DNA from: Castanea sativa
Lineage: Eukaryota; Streptophyta; Magnoliopsida; Fagales; Fagaceae
NCBI RefSeq assembly: GCF_040712315.1
Contig: NC_134023.1
Coordinates: forward strand, 17,555,442 to 17,619,441
DNA length: 64,000 nt
Direction: 5' to 3'
Below, piece after piece: positions 40,201-51,396 of this stretch. Position 1 is the stretch's first letter, and each line of letters starts with the position of its first letter. Made by a program: the position numbers and the translations under genes. Under the pieces are notes generated by a model that was not told the origin of the DNA, did no database searches, and saw only the letters and a list, made by a program, of their open reading frames with translations.

Positions 40201-41961
40201 CTAGAATCTTCATACTACAAAATGGCAGTTTTAATGAACTATATAAGCCCAAAGAAAAAAATCCATTCAAAATAAATTAAATAGACATCCATAATTGAAC
40301 ATTAATGCAGCTTTGTAAATACCAGAAGTTTGTACAGTTAGAACTGACCTCAATAAAAGCATAGCTTGGGGGTCTTGGGGGGAGCTTCAGATCAATGTCA
40401 ACAATAGGCCCATACTGCATTTGGACATCAAAGACAAAAATACAGAATCAACAGCAAAAAACTCAATATAGCTTCAATAATCATAAGCCCTTCCTTTGCT
40501 TATCATTGTAGATTGGATCCCAGTTCTAAACAAATAATCATATTATATAATTTGAGATAATCTATTGCATTTTTGACAGTGAATCAATCCCTATTACTCC
40601 CAACTAGCTATGTTTTGTCTATTATTGATGAACATACAGCTCACATTACGCTTCCATTTCCTATGCTCTCCTACATAATACACATTAAATCATCCTAACT
40701 ACTAGCGCCATCTAACTCTGCAACCAATCTCATTAAATATATTATCCTAAATTTCTTAAATCAAAACCATGTAGCACGCACGAAAACAACTCAGAAGCCA
40801 AAATCTCTCGGGCCCTTTCTGAAATTTATCACATTAAACCACTGTGGTGGGGTTTATGAGTTGAAAAATTTATCACCGTTTCTGAGAATAAAAGAATCTA
40901 TACAAAGTGAAAGACTAAGGTCATTTCGAACCATATATGGCAACTGTTTCATTAATGAACTAGAATGAGAATAGTCACAATTCAATTAATAAATGGAAAT
41001 TTCAATTAAGAACTAATCAATTTCTGATTAAAATATGAAATATTATTCATTCCGAGAGCCAATGCCAAAACGCAAGAAAAACCAATGGTAATTTCTAGCT
41101 AAAGCTTCATCGTTTGCCGAAATTCAAAGCAAAGACAATCGAATAAAAATTTAAATTCAAAATTACGAAACATTCATATCAAGCAAATAATTAAAATGAT
41201 TGAAATCCATCTGAATCAAATTCCGTGAAAAAAAAAAACCTAAACATTGGAATTTGAGATCTAATTGATCAAATACAATAATAGGGGTAATCAATTGAGA
41301 GAAGTCGAGAGAAATAGAATAAATACCTGATCAGAGGGAGAATAATAGAAAAATTGAGTCGAGAATCTGTTTGGTTGCCTAGAAAATAATAGGAAAATCA
41401 ACTGCCAAGACCTATGAGAGAGCAAAAGCGAGAGAGCAAGAGCGAGATATAGAGCAAGAGAGAGGGAGCGATTGAATTATGTTTGGTTGCCTAGAAAATA
41501 ACAAGAAAATTGACAGCTAAGACCTATGAGAGAGAGAGCACGATAGAGAGAGTAAGAGTGAGATAGAGCGAAAGAGAGGGAGTGATTGTAGGGTAAATAT
41601 ATTTAATCGTAAAAAGCTCCGTGTTTTTGTTTTCAACGTTTTTAGCCTGTTGATAAAAAATAGTTAATTTCTTTTTTTCAACATTCATCCAACTGTTGAT
41701 ATAAATTAGCACTGTTTGATCAGTTTCAGTTGGATGAATTTCTCCCCACTTATTTACCACTTATATCAACAGTTATGCCAACTGTGGAAATATATATATG
41801 TGAATTTCTCACCACTTATTTCAACAGTTATGTTAACTGTAAAAATACATATATGAATTTTTCAACAATTGAGTGCAAATGTAGAAACTAAAGGCTTTTA
41901 TCAACATTTTTTAGTGATTGTGGAGAAAAATATGTTGAAAAAACTCATGTTTGTTGTGGTG
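37218..41961. mobile_element. CACTA-2: CACTA transposon that captured an SR34-like gene
   Basis: The left end is CACTATAAGAAACTTGGCT and the right end is the inverted complement of CACCACAACAAACATGAGT (about three quarters of 28 bases match). GTG flanks both sides (37215-37217, 41962-41964). Subterminal regions contain repeated caacggttg-type motifs. Removing the element with one GTG restores the LINE ORF1 zinc knuckle in frame (C-x2-C-x4-H-x4-C). No transposase is visible; the main cargo is the minus-strand SR34-like gene at 38588-40414. A 109-bp direct duplication lies at about 41371-41590. The stretch 37450-38580 holds no recognisable gene, only an unassigned 76-aa ORF at 38153-38383. Confidence 0.9.
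38588..40414 (-). pseudogene. SR34: Captured SR34-like splicing factor gene, start exon missing
   Basis: SR proteins bind pre-mRNA with RRM domains and recruit splicing factors through an RS domain. Minus-strand exons with GT-AG junctions: 40349-40414 ([20 protein letters not shown]), 40140-40214 (DAEDEIYYRDGYNFDGYRLR), 39831-40026 (VELAHGGRG... LFSQVFCDRG), 39203-39252 (GMTRIVDYAHYDDMKYA), 38984-39040 (IKKLDDSEFWNVFSRSYVW), 38773-38903 (VREYDSR then RS repeats), 38588-38672 (SISPKRKYSRPSPSVSGSRS to TAG). Phases join correctly throughout. The first coding exon with the start codon and RNP2 of RRM1 is absent, and the start of RRM2 (VTGLPSSASW in relatives) is replaced by unrelated residues. 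A leader-like exon ending TCTGATCAG before GTATTT lies near 41329-41350. I infer a transposon-carried partial gene copy; expression is unknown. Confidence 0.88.
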
Positions 41962-41964
41962 GTG

Positions 41965-42821
41965 GGTGCCTGAATCATGATGACAGGGACTGCGAGCTAT
42001 GGGTTCAAAGTAATGGTAACTTAACATTGGATCAACAACAATTTGGCCCGTCTTTGAGAGCACCGCCATACAAATCATCAAGGAAGGACATGATCTTTGT
42101 CCCCAGTTACTATGAGAAGAGGGCAAGCAGATTGCAGGCACGGAGTAGGGATGAAGGTAGCTCTCATTATGTGGTTCAGGTTCAGTCAGGCACTACAACT
42201 CCGGCGGACACAGAACCAACAGTGGAGGAGAAAGGGGAGCAGGAAAATCAGATCGTGGAGGCAGTTACAGAAGTAATTGTGCGGCGAAGTTTAGGGAAGG
42301 AGATAGAAATGTTTGGGGCCATAATTGATAATCACTCAATGTCGAAAAATAAGGAAGTGATTATGACTAACATAAGGTGCAATGATTCTAATTTCCTTTC
42401 CAAAAAGGATGAATTTGATATGGTCTTTAACCACTCCAGCTCAGCTAAGTCAATTGATACAGAATTAATGGGGGCTATATTAGTGGGGAATAGCATTGAA
42501 GTGTCTAACATAAATGCTAATTCCATTAAGGCAGCAGAATTGGAGTGCAACCAAACTTCTATGATACCAACTCTAGCCGCCTCCATGCAAAATATGCACG
42601 TGCTTACCAATCTAAATGATGAGGCTAGCAGATCAACGGCCAAGATTAATGATCACCCAACAAGCACTAGGACTTGGAAAAGACTAATGCGCCAAGTTAA
42701 CCTAGTAGGGGTTGAGAACAAGTGTGATGAAAAAATTAAGAGAAAGTTGAGCACATGCATGGTGACTTCCACAGACTCTCCAAGCAAAAGGTTGCAAGTG
42801 ATGAAAATCAACCCTTGTTAG
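41965..42821 (+). pseudogene. LINE B ORF1, 3' part
   Basis: Continues the zinc knuckle directly after CACTA-2 (CLNHDDRDCELWVQSNGNLT, first codons at 41965) and stays open for about 285 codons to TAG 42819-42821. It ends in a basic, Ser/Thr-rich tail (KRKLSTCMVTSTDSPSKRL). The frame is continuous with the 5' part once CACTA-2 is removed. Confidence 0.85.
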
Positions 42822-42861
42822 TTTTAATGGTGGAGGCTGCTGAGCAGCGCCGCCAGGAGTC

Positions 42862-43367
42862 ATGAGTCTCTTAATATGAAACTATCGCAAGCTTGGGAAC
42901 CTAATGACAAAGAAGGAGCTCGGTGCTTTAATTCAGGCAAAAGATCCCTCCATTGTATACATTGCCGAGACATGGACGGATGAAGCAATGCTAAAAAAAA
43001 AAAATGGAATTTACAATTTAATCACATGTTCTTTGTACCTCGGATTCATAGAGGTGAGGGACTGGTTTTGTATTGGAAGGAAGCAATGAAGTTGACAATA
43101 GAAACGTCCTCAAAAAATCACACCTTTGATGCCCTTTTGTGTAAGAGCCCATCCTTGATAGACTATGGACACTTTGTTGATGAAGCAAAGGAGTTAGCTA
43201 AGGATTTTTCAAATATTGAGTTTGGTCATGTACTAAAACGAGCTAATAGTTCAACCCACAACATTGCTAAACATGCAAGATATGTTAGCGAGTTTATAGT
43301 GTGGATAGAGGATGTTCTTCCACATCTAGTTTCTATAATTCAAGCTGATTTGGCTGTCTTTGAATAA
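42862..43367 (+). pseudogene. LINE B ORF2 remnant: endonuclease start fused to RNase H tail
   Basis: ORF2 starts ATGAGTCTCTTAATA and has a stop in the sixth codon (TGA, where relatives have a Trp-type codon). It continues KKELGALIQAKDPSIVYIAE, shifts frame near 43010, and reads FVPRIHRGEGLVLYWKEAMK. Near 43120 the sequence jumps to the last about 65 codons of the RNase H region (IEFGHVLKRANSSTHNIAKH) and ends at 43367. The whole reverse transcriptase is deleted. Confidence 0.8.
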
Positions 43368-44224
43368 AATTACAGTGTTGTTTCTCTAAAAAAAAAATAT
43401 TAAAAAAAAAAACTGAATACATGTGTAATTTGGTACTAAGGCTTTGTTTACACTGGTATCTGGTGTGAGTGGCGTCCCATGTAAATGCGGTCACTTTTTC
43501 TTTTCTTTTGCTAATGCTACGTAGGACCGCAGGTAAAATATTATAGGTCAGTATTATTAGAGGTAAACTCCACTCATCTAAAAAACTGTTGTCTTTAATG
43601 TTTGAATTCTATTAGAATTTAATATTTTGTAGATCTTCTCATGGCGATCGATCATATTTGAAAGATTTTTATTAGACGTGATGAACTTAATTCCTCGTGC
43701 GTCATGTTATATTTTTAAGGGGTAAAAGTTAGGTATAGTTCTTAGTTTATTCACACACACACACAAAGATGTAAGCTGCCCAATTAAATTGAAAAACTTG
43801 ACTACATTGAATATACTTGTAAGAGTATATATATTATTTGTGCTGTATTGGTGAATGCAGCCATGTGTTTAAATTTAATTGGAGAATTTATAATACAACA
43901 CCTCAAGACACCTAAGATATTGTATCTAAGTTTTACCTATTTTTTTTCAAAGATTACACTAGTTTGTGACGTTAATTTGAAATCAAGAACATCTTATATG
44001 GGCTTTCCGCCCAAGCCAAAGCTTAAAGAAACATTCTTCTACCCAAAAAGAATTAATTTAAAATTCACTACAGTCATTGTTCATCCTATTATATAATCGG
44101 TGGAAAAGTGGTAGAACAATGTGTGTGGAAAATGTAGGTTTATGAAGTTGCAAAGAAGGTATGGCCACAAATGGAGAAGATTAGGAGGCATCAAACAAGG
44201 AGTACGTTCATTGAAACCTTCTAG

Positions 44225-44792
<568 letters not shown>

Positions 44793-44959
44793 TAAGAGAT
44801 CTTTGGAAATTTCAGCATAGAGGCAGAGTGCCCCAAGCTTATGGCATGGGCTAAGAGGTGCGTCTAGAAGGAGTCTGTAGCCAGCACTCTTCCTGACCAG
44901 AAGAAGGTTTATGAGTATGTTGTGCAGATGAGGAAAAGGTTTGGTGTGGAGTAGACTAA

Positions 44960-45652
44960 TGCTACGTTTGGAAGTTTTGAGAGAGAGGAAAGTAGAGGAG
45001 ACCAGAAGGAAGGAGAGTAGTGTAGAAGAGAGTAGAGAGGAATTGATTATCCTCCACCTTATTTGGATGTTTTTAATATTAGGTAAAGAGGAAGGGAATA
45101 ATTAGTCTTTTTATTTGTTATTTTGTTAATATAATAAGGGCAAATTTGGTAATTCATTTGATCAAGCATTTTTATGCTAGCTCCACTCTCCCTCCAAATC
45201 TCTCCAATTCGGGAGAATTAAAAATGGAGTCCAAATCTTCTATCCCACTCTTCCTGCTCTATTATGTACTCCACAAATAAAAAAATGTCACATGTCTATT
45301 TAATTTATTAAATGCTAAATTTATGCCTTCTATTATTTCAATTACCTAAATATGATGGGTTATTTATTTATTTATTTTACGAAATTGAAATAATAGAAGG
45401 CATAAATTTAGCATTTAATAAATTAGATGGACATGTGGCATATTTTTATTTGTGAAGTATATAGTAGAGCAGGAAGAGTGGAACAGAAGATTTGGACTCT
45501 TAAAAATGAGGGCTTAAAAATAGTTCAAACCCTTCCAAAGCCCTTCAAATCTCTCCCCCTCCTTCTTTAAAAAACATCCAGCCAAGGTAATTTAATTACT
45601 CTCCCTCCCTCTACTCTACTCCCCCTCCTTTTCTCAACATCCAAACATAGCA
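44960..45652. mobile_element. Tourist-like MITE 2 in the 3'UTR of GST copy B
   Basis: Ends TGCTACGTTTGGAAGTTTTG and the inverted complement of TGCTATGTTTGGATGTTGAG. TAA at 44957-44959 and 45653-45655. Without the nested element (273 bp plus one 9-bp duplication) it is 411 bp, close to MITE 1, with the same gagggagagtagag-type interior. It sits three bases past the GST stop codon. Confidence 0.9.
45227..45499. mobile_element. Fold-back MITE nested in Tourist MITE 2
   Basis: 273 bp, almost one long inverted repeat: GAGTCCAAATCTTCT at the left, its complement at the right, and arms of about 115 bases with a short centre near 45355-45385. Flanked by TTAAAAATG at 45218-45226 and 45500-45508, a perfect 9-bp duplication pointing to a Mutator-type MITE. 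A transcript would form a long hairpin. Confidence 0.92.
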
Positions 45653-45655
45653 TAA

Positions 45656-46433
45656 TGGTTTGGCCTGAATCTAGAATTGCTAGTATAATAATATGGTTTT
45701 TGATGGCTGTGTAATAGTGTTTGTTTCATATGGGGCCAAGTTGAACTTGTTAGACACTTTGGTGTGTTTATTCTGTCATAAATAAGAGAGACACTTTAAT
45801 GTGTCTGCTAAATCTTAGATTAAACTGTCTTCTTGCCATTTGGATTACAGAAAAATTTCGATGTATGTTTGAAGATCTGATCAAACTACCGTATATGTGA
45901 AATTTAAATGTAATAAACATATGTGATGGTTAAGATAAAATTTAGGCAAATAAATAATTAAGCACAAAGATTCGGATTTAACACCATGCAGTGGTAAGTA
46001 GCACAGACAAAGTTGTAGCACTAGCAACCAATTTAAGTAGTGTATGTCCAGTAAATCGTTAGAATCATGAAAACCTTGTGTTACCTGCGAACTCCAAAAG
46101 AGGCTACCTTCCATACTTGATGGGGGTTATGTACAATTCTACCTTACATACATTACCGTTTCTGGATCTTCATGGCAAAATTCACAGGATATACTAGAGG
46201 TGACCTGCTTATTATACAACATGATCTTTGTGGATAGTGCATTGTACCTTGCTCCCCATAAACAAGCCTAATTCTTATTGGGAACCTTGACCTGCCACAG
46301 CATCTTGAGCCTGCATTTAAAACTCGTTTTGCCTCTGATATACTTCACCATAAATATGAAACATTCCTTGGTACCTTTGCCTCTATAAGCGTACATGTAG
46401 AAAAGTAATGAGATTTTAGGACTATATAATAAC
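45656..46433. other. 3'UTR and downstream flank of GST copy B
   Basis: No gene. 45656-45830 aligns with the intact GST 3'UTR, 45975-46165 with 3405-3620, and 46165-46433 with 7655-7925. So the duplicated unit extended well beyond the coding region. Confidence 0.8.
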
Positions 46434-49400
46434 AAGGCGAAACTACAATATTGGTCCCTTAAGTTTTAACTGAGCACAATTAGTCCCTCAAGTTTATAAA
46501 ATGAGTTGGGTTAGTCCTTTTACTAACTGCCGTTAGTGATGTTACTTATGTGGCTAACGGAACGATGACTTGACATTTTTTTAAATGACATGACATTTTT
46601 TAAATTAAAGAATTACATTAACTAATTTCCACATCAGATTTTAAATTACAACCCATTTACAAATTTTTTTGTTTTTTTGTTTTTACCTGGTTACAAATTA
46701 AACTAAACCTACTTATAAAAATAAATAAATAAATAAACCCATTTGTCTCTTTTAATGCACGACGGCGCCAGGGAGAGAAAGGGGAAGGGAGCCTGCCGTG
46801 ACACCGCCTCCCTCTGACCCGCCGCCGGTGGAGACCCAAGCCCTAGCCACCGCCGGTGACAGCCCAAGCCCTTGCTTCTCTCGCACAACCATCGCTGGTG
46901 GAGACCCACGTCCCTGCTTCTCTCGCACAACCATTGACCCGCCTCCCTCCCCCCATCTCAGCTATTGCACTTTTCCTGTGGAATCTCACCTCAATTTAGG
47001 TCCGTGTAAGATTTAGATCCAAAGTTTTTGGGATAATTTGCATCATAGTTTGGTGACCATAAGATTCGGACTTGGAGAATTTAACAACAACAATGATGTC
47101 AGTGCTCCAATAGATTTAGATAGATTAAAGTCAAAACAAATGCTCAAGGATTTAGAATAGTTACCCATCAATAAAAAAGGAAAAAAAAAATCAGCTGCGG
47201 AATAGTTAAAATTGTTTGTGTGATATGCTGGTATTTTGTTCTGTTTTGTGTTCCACTGAATACAGCCACAGTTTGATGTTACAAACACTGAGTTTTATTC
47301 TTTCCATGCATTATGGGCTGACTGGGTTCCTATTTTTGTAATTAGAGATGCATATTTCAGTTTGTTTTTGTAATTAGAGATGCATTGTTTCTTTAATCCT
47401 CTTATGTATCTTTTCTTTTAGTAAGTGTTTATTTCATTTCTTGAGCATTTGTTTAATCCTTGAGCATTTACTTATGTTCAAGAAAAATCAAGTTGTTGTT
47501 ACTAAATAACAACTCTTGAGCATTTACTTAAATTCCTCTTATGTTTAATCCCTCTTTGATGTTACTAAATAACATTTGTTTTCTTTAACAAATGCTCAAG
47601 GACTTTAAGTGGATTAATCCTCTTATGTTTCTTTTCTTTTAGTAAGTGTTTATTTCATTTTTAAATTTTTTATGTTATTTATTTATTTATTTATTTTTTA
47701 TCTTGGTTTGGCTGCGTGAGGCCTGTTCCTTATATTATCTTTGGCGCTATTTCTTTCATTTAGGAGTTGAATGAACCTGTGCTTTCATTCCATAAGTCTT
47801 CAGCTGAAAGTTTTCGAAGGCCTCAGACACTGCTTCCACCTGTATGTAACATTTGCATATAATTCATGCTATCCTAACCATATAGTGGTGGACCCTTTGT
47901 GTCTTTTAGTTAGTTAGTGATACACAAGGAGGAGGACCACATATTGTTTATTGTTTAAATTCTGTTACGGTCATGCACAGTATTAGATATAATTTCTTGC
48001 TTGTCAAATAATTCAGCCATTTGTCAAATAGTTCATTCTTTAAATTATATAATAACTTTTAAAAAAATAATAATAATTTAGCCATTTACAATATCACTTT
48101 TTAACAGTAAATTCCTTGCTCTTGTTGTAGGGATGGACGACTTTGACTTCACAATCACTCTTTACTATTGGGGGAAGATTAGGAATAATCCATATAGATA
48201 CGAAGGAGGGGCGGTAAAGATATACGATGACAATAATTCCGATGAAATGTCACTTGTTGAGATATGGAATAAGGCCAAAAATTTTGGGTATGGTGAAAAT
48301 GATGTATTTATGTATAGAGTGCCTACTATGCCATTTGTAGGTGGTTTAAAACCTTTGGAGAATGACGTTGATGTAATGAACATGGTGAAGTGTATTAGAG
48401 GTTATAATGAAGTGGAAGTTTATGTTATGTTCTTAGATGATTATGAGAATGCTATTGGTAATCAAAGAGACGGGGGAGGTGGTGATAATGAGGATAATTT
48501 TAATGAGGGAGATAAAGTAGATGGGGCTGTTAGTGAAGAGGATAGTGCTCATAGGGTTCATTTTGGATGTAGCGAAAGTGATGACGATGATATGTTTGCA
48601 AAGTGTATTAGTGGTGATGAAATAGCTTCTAAAGTAAAAGGCTTACCTGATGAGACCTTGTGTCTTAGAAAAGAAAAGCAAGTGAAACTTAAAGAGGGGA
48701 GAAAGGGAAAGGCTAGTGCATGTGGGGTTAGTCCTAGTAGGGTTGATGGTAGTGAGGTTGATCCTAATGGTGTTGGTCAGAGTGATGCTGGTGCAAGTGG
48801 TGTTGGTCCTACTAGGATTGATGCAAGAGGTGTTGATCCTACATGGGCTGATGCAAGTGGGGTTAATCCTAGTGCAAGTGCGCTTGTTGCATTTGGAGCT
48901 GATAGGGATGAAGATAAGTGGGAGTCAGAGACGTCTGCAAGTTTGGTTAGTTCATCTGATGATGAAACTAGGCATAGGTATCCTCAATACAATCCACCAT
49001 AATCCTTCTCTGAGGTGCACTTTGAACTTGAGATGCAGTTTGCCACTAAAAAGGATGTTATGGATGCTATCAAACTCTACTCTATTTTCAAAGGGGTTCC
49101 AGTAAAGTTTAAAAAGAATGACAAAGTAAGGGTAAGAGTAAAATGCACAGATAGATGTCCTTTTAAGTTGTACTGTGGAAAGATGAAAGATGAAGATACT
49201 TGGATAGTGAAGAAATTGAATCCGGAACATAATTGTGGGAGGCGATTGAGGAATAGATTTGCATCTTCAAATTGGCATGGGAAGCATCTGGTGGATGATG
49301 TGAGGAATGACCCAAATGTGAAGATGTCTGTTATTAAAGACCGAGTTGCAAATAAGTTTAAGGTTCATATTAGTAGGTATCAAGCATCTAGGGCAAAAGG

Positions 49401-50690
49401 TAGGGCTAAAGAATTAGTGCATGGAACTTTTACAGAACAATATGCTTAGTTGGGGGATTACTGTGAAGAATTGTTGAGAAGCAACCCTAGGTCTACTGCA
49501 CTAATCTCTACCAATAGACCTCAACCACACTTGCAACCAAAATTTGAGAGATTATATGTATGTTTGGATGCTTGTAAAAGAGGGTTTTTAGCTGCTTGTA
49601 GGCCTTTTATTGGTGTTGATGGATGTCATTTGAAGGGTGAGTATCTAGGACAGATCTTGACAGTAGTTAGCAAGGATGGCAATAATGGTGTTTACCCAAT
49701 TGCATTTGCCATGGTTGAGGCAGAAACAAAGGACTCGTGGACATGGTTCATGAAAAGGTTGCTTAATGATATTGGAAGTTTAAGGGATGAAGGGTGGACC
49801 TTCATGTCTGACTAGCAAAAGGTAAATTGAACTTTCATTTTATTTTATTCTTTAAATTGGGATGATGGACCTTGCTATAAATTCACACCAAATTAATAAA
49901 ATTCTAATACATCCAATAATTTTGTATTTTATGTCTTCGTTGTAGGGATTAACACAAATGTTTGATAAGCTCATGCCAGGTGTGGACCATCGATTTTGTG
50001 TTCGACATCTATATAATAACTTTAGTAAGGATCTTAAAGGTAAGCTACTAAAGGATTGCATGTGGGCAGCAGCTAGGGCCACTAACATGTCTGAGTTTCA
50101 GTTTGAAATGGGGAAGATCAAGAAATTAAACATAAAGGCATGGGAATGGTTGGTAGGAAAGGAACCTAGGTTTTGGACAAGAGCAGCTTTTAAAAGGAAT
50201 CCCAGGTGTGATGCACTAACCAACAATGGATGTGAAAATTTTAATTCTCAAATATTGGAGTTTAGGGATAAACCAATAATCACTATGTTGGAGGAAATTA
50301 GATTGCATTTGATGGCTTATTATATTAAGAAGAAGGAGAAAATTGCAAGGTATCATGGACCTATATGTCCTAGAATCCAAAACAAGTTAGAGATTGAAAA
50401 ACTTAATAGTACAAATTGGGTTCCAGTTTGGTGTGGGGATAGCAATGAATCAAAGTTTGAAGTATCAAAATTGCCTAACAAGTACGTAGTTGACATAAAG
50501 CAACGTACATGCTCATGTGGATCATGGGACCTAACTGGGATTCCTTGTGCACATTCTATAGCTGCATTGGGATATATGGGTCACACAATTGAAGATTATG
50601 TGCATCATTGCTATAGTATGGAGTCCTTAACCCAGACTTATAGGTCATGTATTTACCCTATCAATACTCTTGTATACATGAATTAACTCA
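46434..50690 (+). mobile_element. MULE (Mutator-like) element, right end lost
   Basis: The left boundary is where similarity to the GST flank ends, followed by a gtccctyaagttt-style terminal region (46445-46560). A GC-rich, partly repeated leader lies at 46740-46960, then the MuDR-type transposase region. No matching inverted end was found right of the transposase; the sequence runs into an LTR-element leader (about 50700-51025), so the right end was probably deleted. The left TIR assignment is by style only. Confidence 0.65.
48133..50686 (+). pseudogene. MuDR-type MULE transposase, three in-frame stops
   Basis: A DDE transposase that would cut and reinsert the element. Exon 1 is 48133-49821 in one frame, and exon 2 starts at 49946 after a GT-AG phase-0 intron (49822-49945). 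The N-terminal PB1-like part (FDFTITLYYWGKIRN) is followed by an acidic linker and a GV(D/G)P(S/T)-type degenerate repeat (about 48720-48890). Next are the MuDR zinc region (FELEMQFATKKDVMDAIKLY, CPFKLYCGKM, HNCGRRLRNR) and the catalytic core (GVDGCHLKGEYLGQ, SWTWFMKRL, FMSD then QKGLTQMFD, HRFCVRHLYNNF). The SWIM zinc finger is CSCGSWDLTGIPCAH. Stops: TAA 49000-49002, TAG 49447-49449, TAG 49813-49815. No frameshift, so decay is by point mutation. The C-terminus after TYRSCIYPIN is atypical. Confidence 0.9.
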
Positions 50691-51013
50691 GAATTTTGTT
50701 GATTAATCAAATCCTTAGATCAATGCAAGATCTTGATGATTGAGGAAAAACAACCACATAATTCACCAACTAGAAATTGAAAAACCCTAAATCAAGAATT
50801 TCAATTTACTATTGTGAAAGAAAGAGTCAAGATTTCAATTTGTTATCGTGCACAAAAGAAATCAAGATTTAAAAGGAAAAACCTGCTGCAGGAATCAAGA
50901 GAAATACAAAAGAGAGAATTTCTGCTTGATTTGAAGAAAGCACCAAAGAAACAAAGAAAATCGAACTAAGAAACTTAGAGAGTACCAGGTTGAAGACTCT
51001 CTGAATTAGTTCG

Positions 51014-51073
51014 GCTCTGATACCATGTTGAATCTCACACAAGCTCAAGGTCCTACAATGGCGGATTGAAAAT

Positions 51074-51108
<35 letters not shown>

Positions 51109-51396
51109 TAGGAGAGAGAGATTGTGAATGAATGATTTCATATATGCATAAATATCTAGCCCTGTTCTTTATTTACTGAAAACAGAGGAGCGGGAAAAAA
51201 ATAACAGAATAACAAACTATCTAACCAATGCAAAAATGACAAGTGGCAAAATTGTATAACTAACTACTCTATGTTATTTACTACTGCATAAACAACATGG
51301 CGTTCTATGCACTACCAAACTATGTACTACTAAACTACAAGTAGCTTAAGTAGAAAATAAAGCTCGAACTTCTTTCTTCTTTCTCTTCTTCTAACA
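51014..51396 (-). mobile_element. LTR with adjacent primer-binding site (fragment of a Copia-type element)
   Basis: 51026-51396 begins TGTTGAATCTCAC and ends TTCTTCTAACA. On the minus strand it reads TGTTAGAAGAAG...ATTCAACA and is followed at once by TGGTATCAGAGC (51014-51025), the initiator-Met tRNA primer site. A leader-like stretch follows leftward to about 50700. No gag, pol or second LTR is seen. A GA repeat lies at 51076-51105. Confidence 0.8.

Larger units (their letters stand above)
36438..43414 (+). mobile_element. LINE B: internally deleted L1-type LINE, carrying CACTA-2
   Basis: Flanked by GAATACA (36431-36437 and 43415-43421). GST copy D has the unoccupied site with one GAATACA (62400-62406), which supports these ends. 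The 5' part has a GA-rich leader and ORF1 from about 36638. ORF1 resumes at 41965 after CACTA-2 and ends at 42821. ORF2 starts at 42862, keeps only the first part of the endonuclease, then jumps near 43120 to the last part of the RNase H domain, ending at TAA 43365-43367. A-rich tail at 43388-43412. The reverse transcriptase is missing, so the copy is dead or was mobilised in trans. Confidence 0.85.

Noticed and set aside
41918..41931. Inner TAGTG as the right end of CACTA-2
   Set aside because: Ending there leaves no matching 3-bp duplication and does not restore the LINE frame; the end at 41961 does both.
46657..46934. Gly/Arg-rich small minus-strand ORFs
   Set aside because: Short frames through the GC-rich leader of the MULE, no domain and overlapping in several frames.
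48716..49105. 129-aa Val/Leu-rich ORF in another frame of the MULE
   Set aside because: Shadow of the repeated linker of the transposase in the wrong frame.
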